Shown here: positions 43,708-54,694 of the stretch, one piece after another
Numbering within the stretch: position 1 is the first letter of the stretch
Layout: every line of letters begins with the position of its first letter
Source of the DNA: Scolanthus callimorphus
Lineage: Eukaryota; Cnidaria; Anthozoa; Actiniaria; Edwardsiidae
Assembly (NCBI GenBank): GCA_033964015.1
Contig: CM066913.1
Location: 3,350,169 to 3,414,168 of the forward strand
Length of the DNA stretch: 64,000 nt
Reading direction: 5' to 3'
Program-made: the position numbers and the translations under genes
The notes under the pieces: model-generated
The model's input: only the letters and a program-made list of their open reading frames with translations
What the model was told of the DNA's origin: nothing
Database searches by the model: none

Positions 43708-44100
43708 GAATCGTATGATATCTCTTTTTTGTGGAAATTGAGGACGAGGTAAATTCAAGTACATTCAAATTCTTCAGTCAGTAGATTCCGCCGAAAAAAA
43801 AAAAACTCAAAAAGGCGATATCGCCCTCGTCGCTGCACGACTTGTGGATATCTTTTTTCGTGCTATTTTCTTAGAGGAATCTAGCCTCCTGATTAAGCTT
43901 TGAATAATTCTATAGAATCGTATGATCCCGGGCGTATGATATCTCTTTGTGTCGAAATCGATGACGAGATACGATACAAGTATATTCAAAGCTTCAGTCG
44001 GTAGATTCCGCCGAAAATAGGATAGGCGATATCGCCTTTTAGGTGCTATTTTTTTAGCGGAATCGCCTCCTGAAGCTTTGGAAAATCCTATAGTATCGAT
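43708..44100. repeat. Two tandem ~200-bp units, each palindromic around AGGCGATATCGCC
   Basis: Unit A is 43708-43914 and unit B is 43915-44100. Both begin GAATCGTATGAT. Each includes CAGTAGATTCCGCCGAAAA or CGGTAGATTCCGCCGAAAAT on one side and the inverse (GCGGAATCGCCTCCTGAAGC in B, a degraded form in A) on the other, centred on GGCGATATCGCC. The inverted structure suggests two adjacent foldback elements. Confidence 0.75.
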
Positions 44101-44879
44101 CCCGCCCTTCATTTGCGTTATTCAGCCTGAAAACCACTTCAATGAACACGCGCAAGTGCCACTTAATATAAAACGAGTTAAGTGGTTCTTGGCCGAATAA
44201 ACGATGGACGTTCCCCAGTTGACACCGGCGCCAACACGTATCAAACAGCACCAGGGATTTGTAGAACTCCTGGAGTTATGCCACGCTTAATAAACCACCT
44301 TTTCGCGGCTTTTGGCGCAGCAATCGTGTTTACGTTGGCCGAAAACGCGCCATGAGCAGACAATGCTTCGTGAGACATGTTGTGAATTAATTTGTGTACA
44401 GCAAATTACCCGCGATTATTACTGTATCTCTTTCAAAAGTAGATATGAAATGAAAATGAATTGATAATCCTTAGAGCACAACTTTGTACGACTTGGTGAA
44501 ATAGACTGCACGCCTGATGTAGGAAGACACGAGAACGACAAGTGATTTAAAAATATTTTGAGTGTCTCTCCCAGCATCACAAGTGTTCCATTTCGCCGAT
44601 ACAGTCATAGAACGTTGTGCTCTGATGCTTTTATGATACAGCGGAGGAGAACCATTGCTTTATCGTTGAGAAGAGCATATTGCATATTTTATATTGTATT
44701 TCATACCGCATGTTGTAATTGTATAGTGGGCCGATTTGGAAATCAGTTTTATGACTGAAATCGTCACCCACAAAGTATATCTATCTATTCATTACCAACT
44801 GGAAAATTATTCTTGATTACACCCTACCTAGACATGTTTACCATGGATGGTAAGCTTGGATGGGACAGATCGAAAGAGA

Positions 44880-45160
44880 ATGCAAAAAATCTGTAATCAT
44901 CTATAAGACGTTGCACAATCTGGCACCAGAGACTCTATTAGCCCAATTGTTGATTATAGGGCAAATTCTGACGATTTCAGAAACGCTGCTAATAAGCTGA
45001 CCATACCAAAGCCGCGCATCAATTTTATGAAAATATCATTCAGCGGAGGGATGGAGTGGAATAATCTCCCACTCCATCTGCGTTCCACTCTATCACTCTC
45101 GACTTTCAAAAGAGGAGCGAAAACCCACTTTTCAAAGTCAGGTTCACACACAGCAAACAC
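44880..45160 (+). mobile_element. Non-LTR retrotransposon (LINE) fragment, end of reverse transcriptase ORF, frameshifted
   Basis: One frame gives KSVIIYKTLHNLAPETLLAQ and the next gives IPKPRINFMKISFSGGMEWN then NLPLHLRSTLSLSTFKRGAK. These are the adjacent terminal motifs of LINE ORF2 proteins (YK.LHN.AP, then G...WN.LP...R...S...FK...K). A frameshift separates them, so it is a dead fragment. Confidence 0.78.
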
Positions 45161-45339
45161 GTAAAGCAGTGGCAAGTCCAGAACTATATTTTTAATTCTG
45201 TGTTTGTAACTTCACGAACAATTACAGTAATAAAGTGTGAAAAAAATGAATTGTGAGAAAAATGAATTGTGAAAAAAATAATTGGAATTTGGAGGTCCAG
45301 TTTTCTTGTCCCGGGGTGGTAGCGTGTGCAACCCTTTAC

Positions 45340-45530
45340 CGACGACCGGTTAGCGCAGTGGTAGAGCGCCGGGCTTATGTGCGGGAGGTTGGTAATTCAA
45401 ACCCCGGCCGGACCAACACTCAGGGTCTTTTCTAAATAATTGAGGAGAAGGTGCTGCCTTTGCTCTAATATCTGCAAATGGTTAGACCTTCGCGTCTTCT
45501 TCTAACCCATCACGCTGACTAGGGAACCTC
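45340..45530 (+). mobile_element. tRNA-derived SINE
   Basis: GGTTAGCGCAGTGGTAGAGC fits a tRNA A box. About 30 bases later GGTTGGTAATTCAAACCCCG stands in for the B box with a small insertion. The head is followed by a non-tRNA body (CAACACTCAGGGTCTTTTCT, CTGCCTTTGCTCTAATATCT). Intervening positions do not form a sound cloverleaf, so I call a SINE and not a tRNA gene. The 3' limit is approximate. Confidence 0.7.
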
Positions 45531-46460
45531 GTAATTGGAGCCTCGCTCTGTGAGGATTTCCCGGCCCTCGGGCAAATAAGACTAAATCTCCGAGTCTCCA
45601 AAAATCTGTCCCACCCCACCTTATTTTCCCTTTGGAAATCTCCCAAGCAGCCTGGTGATCCTGCTCTCCTTTATATTGTGCGAGGACCAAATGAATTCGT
45701 CGAGCTATGGCTCGTCATTTTGCCAAACACTCCAACTCACTTAACGAATGATGGTCTCCAAGATCATCCTTGATCCTCCCATCTTTTTCTGTAAACAGAT
45801 AACGAAGCACGATTTTCATGGGGAGGAGCCTTTTATAGGGTAAGTAAGTAAGTGTGAATTTAACGAAGCTGGGGAGGGATAGACCCCATCTCCTTTACCG
45901 TCTAGGATAAACACGCCATAATTACGATACTGAGTAGTATAGTACGAACAGAATGGGGGGTGATTATTCAGTACTAAATTCTGTTAAGAAGAAGTACAAT
46001 AATAAAATAAAATACACCAAAACGCATCGGATTAAACTTACGTGCTCTGCATTAACATCATCATGGTCACCGAAAGCATACAAATTAGCAAACTTAGAAC
46101 TACTAAAGAATGATTTCAACATGATATGGTGAATAATTGAGGTCGTTTCGACGTAGTGTAGATATTCGCGGATTCTAATTCCTTTAAACTCTTTCAGTTT
46201 CAGAGGATATGAAGGACTGGAAATAAAGAAAAACACGAGGTCGCATTTTGGACAATAGTTTCAATTTTTAGTCGCATTTTACAGATTTGGGTGACAGAAT
46301 TGAATTGCTTAAATTTTAGTTGCAAATTAGAAACGTTTAGTCGCAAAAGCGACTCATGCAGGCGCAATTTCCAGCCCTGATATGTTGTGGCAATATCTAT
46401 TTTCGTATTTTTTAGTTGACCACGTCCTTTTAAGGTCGAAAATAAGGCGGATTGTGGTTG
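45531..46460. other. Intergenic DNA, no gene seen
   Basis: A short repeat-like block (46255-46380) with TTTAGTCGCAAAAGCGACTC resembles CAGTCGCAAAAGCGACCAGA at 16930-16955 and is probably a dispersed element. Nothing else is recognisable. Confidence 0.45.
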
Positions 46461-46468
46461 AACTATAT

Positions 46469-46713
46469 GAACTGGTTTACACATGAATGCAAGCAGAGAC
46501 ACAAGCGCAAGCATATTAAACTCATACATTTCCCTTATGCAGTTTACACTAGAACGCAAGCGAAAGAAACTCGAGACTTTGTGGTCCTTTTATGCTCTTG
46601 CATCGACTGTGAATCAAGCCAATGCATGATGATTTTAATCTTGCGCTTGCGTCACTATGAGTCACCCTTGCGTCGAGCATGCGTCCTGTGCTTGCATTCG
46701 TATGTAGACCTCG
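46469..46713. mobile_element. Second, diverged copy of the GCAAGCGCAAG MITE family
   Basis: GGTTTACACATGAATGCAAG at the left and CTTGCATTCGTATGTAGACC at the right are imperfect inverted ends. ACACAAGCGCAAGC and TTGCGCTTGCGTC lie inside. It is the same family as 17963-18207. Confidence 0.65.
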
Positions 46714-46798
46714 CCAAAGACAGGGTTGCTGAGCAAGTTACGACAGCGTGGCGGTTGGGCATCTTGAAAGTCAAGAGCCGTTAATACGAATCTAAACT

Positions 46799-47010
46799 TT
46801 CCTCTGTTCTTTTTATAACTTTAGAATTGCAAGCACTTCATTTAGAGAGGTGCAGTTTCGTGATCTTCAAACTACACTAGGAAAATATAACCCTTAATGG
46901 ACATAGTTTCTACTCCTATTAAATTTCACGTTAAAAGTTCTTAATGACAAGCAATAGCTGTATTGCTACTTCACTAGAAGCCTCTATCCTCAAGTGCCAC
47001 GCCTAGACCG
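46799..47010. repeat. Diverged direct copy of the 40000-40230 segment
   Basis: The shared order is CTGTTCTTTTTATAACTTTA, GAATTG.AAGCACTT, GTGATCTTCAAAC, AAATTTCACG and GTTCTTAATGA.AGCAA.AGCT, with substitutions and indels. It is an interspersed repeat or segmental duplication. Confidence 0.65.
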
Positions 47011-47289
47011 CAATAGACTATGGTTAGCAGGTCCTAAAGCGTCACAGTAACTCTACTTTACAGAGCCCTAACATCCCCCCCCCGACCCCGCTTGCCCCGC
47101 CCCTTATGCATAGAAATAACCACCCACAGACAAAATTGTATACTTGATTTACTAAATGCAATCGACAATATGGCACTATATTCACTAATTCGAATCACAT
47201 TGCGATGTATATCGTACATGCTTGGGCATCCAGGACTGGGGCAAAATCAGTTCAAAATTTTCATTCAAAATTCCTTTGTTCTTCTAAGC

Positions 47290-47520
47290 GCCACATTTTC
47301 AGCGATGCACAGTAGATACTTAGCAATTTTCAAATCAGCGGGATGCAATGGCTAAAAGGCATTGTGTTTGTTTAATGATGTTGAACCAACATTCGTTAAA
47401 AAGCGCCGTAAAAATCAAGGTTCTCGTCGTATCAAATGATTGAAATCTTCACAAGTGCTATCTTTTAGCCGTTGCTTTGGTAAATGAATTGAAAATTGCT
47501 TAGTATTGGTGAATAAATTG
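47290..47520. mobile_element. Palindromic element, family shared with 52765-52960
   Basis: CAGCGATGCACAGTAGATAC, TTAGCAATTTTC and AATGGCTAAAA on the left are mirrored by TTTTAGCCGTTGC, GAAAATTGCTTAG and GTATTGGTGAATAAATTGCGC on the right. At 52765 the same blocks recur as CAGCGATGCTTAGTAGATGC, GATGGCTAAAATATAGCACT and TTGTGAAGATTTGAATCATT. Confidence 0.55.
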
Positions 47521-47784
47521 CGCTTAGAAGAAGCTGGTTTGGCTCCCAGCCAATAAAAAAAATAAGAGTAAGTGCTGGATCAGCCTTATTCATCGTAAGG
47601 CCCTGATTTTCTAAACCTCTTTGCTGTAGTACTGAAAATTTCTCAAGAAGCTTGGAGACCTCTAAGAACTATAACTTTTGTTTCTGTTTCTGTTTCTGAA
47701 CTAATCAAACGACTTCATGGGCGCAGTAAACAGAATAAAGTTTCAAAACAAAAAGTGACCTTGTCGTTTTCAGATTTATTTCGA

Positions 47785-47990
47785 TCCACAAGAGACCAAA
47801 GCTGTGCGGTTATTTCAGAACTGTGTTTATTTGACTTCCATCTATCTGCTTGAATATCATCAAACTGTAAATAAACATGGCTTAAAGCCCAATGAAGTTC
47901 TCCATTACGGTATTCTAGCTTTTCCCGAGACCTGACACAAAACACGCTTCCTTGTCTAAAACGGTTCAAGAAATGAGACGCGAAACTTCC
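47785..47990 (-). repeat. Inverted partner of 49885-50105
   Basis: On the minus strand an open frame (47715-48026) includes RQGSVFCVRSREKLEYRNGE. The plus strand at 49885-49984 encodes the related RQVSVFCVRSREKLQY, and the homology continues out of frame. The two copies are inverted and about 1.9 kb apart. The source sequence is unknown to me. Confidence 0.65.
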
Positions 47991-48029
47991 GAAAGAGCCA
48001 CTGACGTCTTGTGCTATATAGCGCACAGG

Positions 48030-49880
48030 TGCCCAGAATTCCTATAAACTATTCGTTAAACTATTTAACAGTGCTATAATCGCTTTTAAAATAGGGCAGT
48101 GCGGATACACAAACATGGGGACAAAATAACAGATAAAATATTTACCCCAGGTGCGAAGTAGACGGGTGTCTTAAGCATGCGTTAATGTAAACCATATCAA
48201 TTCCATAGCTTTACCCTGGGAAAGATTTCGGTGTCTTTGCATGTGACAACAACTTGACGAGGTTATCGCGTGCAAACGACACGAATCTTAGTTGCGATAA
48301 TTATCTGAAATATGCGAGCACTCTCGATTCGTGTTTGACTGCACTCATAACTCTGACACGAGTCGAGAAGATCCCACCACGTGCAACAAGGGAACGCGAA
48401 TGTCGCTGTTGCTGGTATAAAACAAGGTAAAAAAGACATGATAAAGAACAGAACATTCTTCTTAATGTAGTCTTAAAATATAAAACCTGTCAGATAAGTA
48501 TAAGTATAAGAAATAGTGAACGCACTTGCCCGGCTTGGCGAAGAGGCGAAACGAAGGCAAACTCAGTTAAAAGCTGATGTAGATGAAGTAGGTAGGTATG
48601 TGATTCTTCAAAGTACACGCATGTTAGACGCGCAAAATGTACTAATGCAATTCCAGTAACTATAATGACCGTAAAAGTACTTGCTAATTACAGTGGTCCG
48701 ATAACCAGTAGAGCAAAGACCGTAGTATTTTCCTGTCGGGCTTGCGGGATAAACCGCTAAACTTTCCGATGTTCTTGAAATGTTCAAGCATGAGGGTTCT
48801 AAGTCCGTTAAGTTACTTCCGGTATTTAAGTAATTACGTGTCCATCTGATGTCTGAGCCGAACCGACGCGACATACTTGAGGGTATCACCAAAACGAAGA
48901 ACAATCCTGCGACCTCAGCTATTTGCCGTGTTACTAAAAACAGAGCATTGGTAAAGAGAGACGGAAGAGCACAACTCTTTGTACTTAAACATATATAGCT
49001 GCAGTTCTGACGGTCGCTGTGTTAGGATATATTAGCCTGGAAAGTTTAAGTACAATCTTTGGTGATCTTAATGTGGTTGCAGGACGTTTTGCAATTTAGG
49101 TTACGATCTAATTCTCGAGGAGTGATGTAATCCCCCGCGTCTGTGTCAGTTTTTCTGGGAGCCAGATATGTAAACGTCACTGCTTTTTCCAAATCTAATG
49201 TACATCTAAAAAAGGTGCTGGAGCCAATATAATCGTAAACTCCGATGAACTCTTTCTTGGGTAGCCCCCAAAAGACTTTAAAACAATGGAGCAATGGCTT
49301 GAATGCTTGCCTCTCAGAAATATGTATTTTTTCGAAACATAATATTTAAACGTTCGTTGTTCAGATCACTCAAATGCAAGAGAATGTAAATCGCACTCCA
49401 CGGGTCGCAGTCAAACGTTGCCCTTTAACACCCCGAGCATCTAAGGCTTTAAGGTTGGACATGGACAGTTGCACGAAAATAAAACGTACTTAAATTTAGT
49501 GCTGCAACGAATTTATTCAAATAACCGTGGCACAGCCGCTTTAATATATTCTGAAAACAAATAATTACTAGTGACTTATTTTAGGACATCCAGATTATAT
49601 ACCGATCACCTTTGCAGTAAAAGTGCTTGCTTAACGCGCATGGGAAGTGTTCGAAATTCACATGGATAGTCATGGGAAATCCGAACACTTCCCATTCTTC
49701 TACCATGGGCAATTCAGCTTTTCCCATGGATGGGTTTCTGTAGAAATTCCCTGTGTTTTCCTAACCATTCAAGGAGAAGCAGAAAAATTGGCAATAGTTT
49801 CTTGTCTTTTCGTTTTTTCTCCCTTCTGACTGATTGTGATTGTATGGTGTGCCATGCGTGGTTACTACCTGTGAGCACAG
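48030..49880. other. Intergenic DNA with two unexplained minus-strand open frames
   Basis: Minus-strand frames at 48608-48904 and 49046-49294 have protein-like composition (YIGSSTFFRCTLDLEKAV; GKYYGLCSTGYRTT). Both begin at a non-ATG codon. No splice pair joins them convincingly and I recognise no domain. They are reported only as candidates. A short CCCATGG-rich patch lies at 49660-49735. Confidence 0.3.
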
Positions 49881-49884
49881 AGGG

Positions 49885-50105
49885 AGGCAGTGGCTCTGTC
49901 GGACATTTCGTGTCTCATTTCGTGAAATGTTTTAGACAAGTTAGTGTATTTTGTGTCAGGTCTCGGGAAAAGCTACAATACTGAAATGAGAACTTCATTA
50001 GATATATGAAGTATTTGATGATATTCAAGCAGATAGATGGAAGTCAAATAAACACAGTTCCGAAATAACCTCAGGTTCGGTCTGTTGTGGATCGAAATAA
50101 GATCT
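49885..50105 (+). repeat. Inverted partner of 47785-47990
   Basis: See 47785-47990. This copy carries stops and indels (after REKLQY), so if it ever coded for protein it is now degenerate. Confidence 0.6.
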
Positions 50106-51390
50106 GGAAATGTAGGTCAGACATCTTGTAAACCCGCTGAGCGATCGCAAACCCGAGTAAGAATTATCGGTAGAATGACAAGGGGTTAAATCGCGGGTAT
50201 AGAATCTGCAAAAGAAACAAGACGTCCTTCTCGATGGGGACTTGGCTATTAGCCAATCACCTTCTCCACCTTATTCGCAGCGGGTGGTCTGATTGACAGA
50301 GATAGTTATATCTACATGCAAACATAGCCCCTTTCCTACCCTGCATGCAGCAGAGCTTTCTTTCTGTCAGTCTTTTAAAATTAAACGAAGTTAGTCGCGT
50401 GACGTGCATCAACGTGCAACAGCCAAACCGCGTAGGCTAACAACAAAGAGAGAGCGAAATGTCAAGGAAAAGCCTCTGCTAGCAGGGTACTCCTTTCCAG
50501 GTTACTCAGTCGGTCATGTTACGCTTTGCCTGGCTATGACTGGCTTTTGCGGCCGCCATATTCAAGAGCACAACGCACATAGCATCATTGCGCAAATGAA
50601 TCAGAAAACGAACAAAAGATGTTTCCTTTCTTTACTAAACCATCGGATGGGAATGGCCCTGTTTCTGCAAAAAGCATCTTTAAATTGGACGATTGGCATC
50701 AGGAAATCCCAAGAGAGTATGCGAAATTGGTAACATAAGCACAACATCTAAATTTTGAACCTTGAGCTAACCACGCACATAGCATAATACGAACAACCTG
50801 TAATCCTCACCCACTCTCGTCAGGTCAGGCTGACATCGCGCAAACTAGCATGTTACATGCAACTCTGGCCTGCTCTCATTTCATTTATTATAGGTGTCAA
50901 AAGGTAACTTTTACAGGTAATTGTCAAAAAGCACTTCTTTAAGCAGGTTCTTAATATTAGCGATGTGAAAATTCATTGGGCCGGCTGTTTCAGTCTGCTA
51001 AAAAAGTCTGCTAAAAAGGTGCCCCCTTTCCCTTCCAATTACAAAATCATTAGTACTTTGTCCGTACATTTTATCATATGAAGGAATAAAATAGGTATTT
51101 GGGTATTATTAAAGAAGTCTAGCTTGATCAAACGCTCTATAAGGTAGCTACTTGAAAACCAGTGCACGGTGAAGGCTTTAAGAGTTAGGCAAGCAACAAT
51201 TCAAATTCAGGTGGATTAGAGCGGATTTCATACTTCAATCTCTCTAACGTGACAACTGAATGGTTCAAATTTCAATTCAAGAAGTTGGAAAATCAGACGG
51301 AGGACGAAAAGCTCACGGAAAACGAAATCTGAAAAGTACCAATTACATTGATACAATGACCACACGTTCTAAAATCACTTGATTCGATCC
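50106..51390. other. Intergenic DNA, no gene seen
   Basis: Only short open frames occur. A weak relic of the GAGCAGATTTCG MITE end (TAGAGCGGATTTCATAC) is at about 51218. Confidence 0.45.
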
Positions 51391-51391
51391 A

Positions 51392-51660
51392 ACCCATGTG
51401 TCTCTAGAAATGATGGATCCGAAAGGGCGACAGGCACGCGATATGTCGAATCTGCTTTATATTATTTTTGTGCTCGCGCACTCTTCATCCATGTGTCTCT
51501 TGATTTTCACGCTAGAAATCTCTTGGATCCAAGAGGGCGACAGGCACGCGATTTGTCGAATCTGTCCATATTTCGTTCATCCTCGCGCGCCAGGGTCCTC
51601 CCCTCACCTCCCCCCTGTATTTTGTTGTGCTCGCGCACTCTTCAAAGACGTTAGAAGTTT
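51392..51660. repeat. Imperfect tandem duplication
   Basis: CATGTGTCTCT..., GGATCC.A.AGGGCGACAGG, CACGCGATNTGTCGAATCTG and GTGCTCGCGCACTCTTCA each occur twice in the same order. The second unit is enlarged by small insertions. Confidence 0.7.
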
Positions 51661-53447
51661 TTCCAGTGTTTTCCAGTGTTTTCGGTGCATAAAAACCTAT
51701 ATGACTGTATAGACGTTGCTCAAATCAGCAACGTGGGCATCTTCCTGTGAAGAAGAAGCCTATAAGACTCCCTTATGTTTCGGCCAATGCTTTAACTCTT
51801 GACCACTTTGTTTCTTATGCAAAAAATATAAGCTTCCAGGTATACCTTTTTCATAACCTTTTGCCGTACCCAATCTCTACTTTACATAACAGAAGTGTCT
51901 CTTGAACTGATCTCGAAGCTTATTATCATCAACCTGTTGTTTGAATTCATTTCATTAAGAGCGTTGCTCGCCAGCCTTGAAGCTGTTGGCCGCTCTGCAA
52001 GGCTTGTACTTATTTATCTACATTTCTTGAAGGTAAGAATTCTGCCAAAATAGGAACAGCCCAAACAAACACAGATAAGGGCCAAACTTTCAAACTAACC
52101 CACGTTTGCCAGTCAAAAACAGTTTATGTATAAAGCCAGAAAAAACGTTTTCGAGTACTAGCAAAAGATGTTCTAGAAAATAGATGTGGTTGCATAGTCC
52201 ACGGACTTTATGAAAACAAACAACCTGAATAATCTGAATCGGCCGTTTGTCTTGGAACAAAAAGTGGAATTGAATTACTCCGTTTTGAAGTTCCCACAAA
52301 ATGATTTCGTTTAAAATAAGATCGTTATTTTTATTCTGGGCCAAAACAGAGTGCGGTAAAATTTTCATGAGTTTTGACTTAGAGTGAATAGCCTGCTGAT
52401 AGTCCTTAGCTAATTCCTATTCAGTTTTAGCTTTCTTTTTTTCCATTTCAGTTTTAGCTATCAGATATTACTATTGTATATATATGACATTTTGTCCAGA
52501 TTTGTAACATGTTAATATGTTTTTATTGAATGAACCCAACTTCTTATTATAGCTACTCTCATTTTGCAAACGTTTTGGGAAATGAAACATTTTTCCTTTA
52601 GAGTTTTAAAAGCAGCAAATGCACTGTTAATACTCAAACTACGCAGCCGCAAACGGGTATAACAAATACACTTTTGCCACGTCATTTTTAGCGTCGCAGA
52701 TCAGCCCTATACTTTTAGCAACTTGCTAATATGGAACTGTGTATAATTCGCTGGAAAAGTATATATCAGCGATGCTTAGTAGATGCTCAACAATTAGTTT
52801 CTAATCAGTTGAAAGCGATGGCTAAAATATAGCACTTGTGAAGATTTGAATCATTTTACACGATGTAACCTTGATTTTTAAGGATCTTTTTCACTCGAGT
52901 ATTGAACGTTTAATTTTAACATCATTGAACACGATTCAGCACAGTGGTTTAACACAGTGTTTTTAAAACATGATACAACATTTCCCGAAGTCACGTTTTC
53001 AACGATTTAGACAAAGTTAAACATACATTCAACAACGTTAAACATCGCTGAAAGTTTCAAAGTTTCGACGGGTTGTCAAAGATTAGTCATAAATTAAAAA
53101 ATGTTGAAGGACTTGTTGTGAACTGTCCTCTATATGCTTGTATTATTTTCTTCCTTATGTTTTACGTCAGTGCTACTGAGTTTTAAGTACCACTAGGTCT
53201 TACTCACTCAAGGCGTGAGGCGGAGAAGTAATCAAGGGCAAAGTGAAATACATAATTTCTGTTTGACCACAATCACATTTGATATGAAATTCCAGCTGAT
53301 TTCTTGTTCTAAAACTAGCAAATCAAAACGATTTTTGTTGCATCACCATTAGCGTTCCAAACAGATTCTAAAAATATATTACGCGATTGACCATAAAAAC
53401 TATTTTTGATTAATACTTTTTAATAATATTACTTAGTTCACACATAG
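51661..53447. other. Intergenic DNA with palindromic-element relics, no gene seen
   Basis: 52765-52960 is related to the 47290 element. 52960-53060 contains repeated TTAAAC/GTTAAACAT motifs (AAAGTTAAACATACATTCAA, AACGTTAAACATCGC). No coding sequence is supported. Confidence 0.4.
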
Positions 53448-53507
53448 AGCGAATTTCATATGACTGTTGTGAAACCAATCGCAAAGTGATTACACGAATT
53501 CTGAATA

Positions 53508-53696
53508 GAGCAGATTTCGTATGACTGTGAAAAGTGCCGTGACACGGCGCGGTACTGGCGCGGTACTGTCGCGGTGGCGGTACGGAACCTGGCCTGCTGT
53601 AGATACCGAATGAAATCATTTAGTCGCGGCGCGGTCACGGTCGCGGAGCGGTACAACTTTGTCGCGGAACTTTTCACAGTCATACGAAATCTGCTC
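53508..53696. mobile_element. TA-flanked MITE, GAGCAGATTTCG family, copy 4 (189 bp)
   Basis: The ends GAGCAGATTTCGTATGACTG and CAGTCATACGAAATCTGCTC are perfect complements over 20 bases. TA occurs at 53506-53507 and 53697-53698. A degraded end of the same family (GAGCGAATTTCATATGACTG) sits just upstream at 53449. This is the best-preserved copy. Confidence 0.9.
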
Positions 53697-54327
53697 TAAC
53701 ACCAATTCTGAATGATTACAAAGTAATTGCGAATTACTCACAACAGTCATTTGCAAAACAATTCACACAAGCACTTTAAATATTTTGCTCGTAGAAACAA
53801 AGAGCTTCCATCTAACGGGTCTTGACCGATTCACGTGTATCAAAGGATGTAGCAACAATAATGATATCCAGCTTTTTCCCGCCAAAACATCAAGTATTAC
53901 TTCATACAAATGTAATTAATGACGCTTTTAGGCTTGATTGTGAAATGTATCCGATTCGCAAATCATTTGCGTAGGGGTAATACGCACATTACAGATGAGG
54001 AGCCTTTGGTCTTCTGACAGGAGTTTGACAATGTGGCTGTTGGTAAATTTATGGACGCAATACAGCCTTAGGCGGCAATGCATGTGTACCTATTGATAGT
54101 GACCTGGCAAACCTCCTTCAATATAATACCGTTTGATTAATGGAGACATCTGAGAGTGGTCTTGAAAAGGATGTTGCACAATATGTGCGGTATACCAGTC
54201 AAGAAAGAAAATTGCGATAGCAAGTCTGTATTGTATTGTCGCTCCCTAATGCAAGAGTCTCCTCGTGTTGTTCGAATATAGTGCTTTCCTATAGGGCTTA
54301 TACCAAAGGCTCTAAGCGTTTACTATA

Positions 54328-54463
54328 GCCTGCTAGCAGGCGTTGGAGGCTGTTTTTAGGTCGTTTTATGCCGATAATCTCGATACGAGAGTTGGAGACC
54401 CCAGACCGAATATTTACGCCTCCAAGATGGCGTCGAGACAGCCTCGAGCGCCTGCTAGCAGGC
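54328..54463. mobile_element. TA-flanked MITE, GCCTGCTAGCAGGC ends, 136 bp
   Basis: Each end is GCCTGCTAGCAGGC, itself a palindrome, with TA at 54326-54327 and 54464-54465. The interior includes GAGGCTGTTTTTAGG and GACAGCCTCGAG. Confidence 0.75.
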
Positions 54464-54694
54464 TAGCTTTAGAATGAAGGATGGTGTTGACTAACTCTCT
54501 CTAAGTCATCGACCCTACGGATGTTGCAGCAAAGTGAAATCGTGCCCAAAGAAGCTTCACCATGCAAAAACCAAGGGTCTAGTAAGAATCCAAACCTGCT
54601 GTACAAGCGATCCCGTGAAAAAAAACAGGACTTTCTAGCCTCCTTTACAATGTAAAGCAAACATGGATAGCACCGCTGCCAGCGATGGTACAGC

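Noticed and set aside
45350..45420. A possible tRNA gene
   Set aside because: The A-box-like motif is good, but the B box has an insertion and the stems do not form a proper cloverleaf; a SINE body follows.
48608..49294. Minus-strand open frames that faintly recall immunoglobulin-like strands
   Set aside because: Both start at non-ATG codons, the resemblance is weak, and no splice sites link them; kept only as a candidate note.
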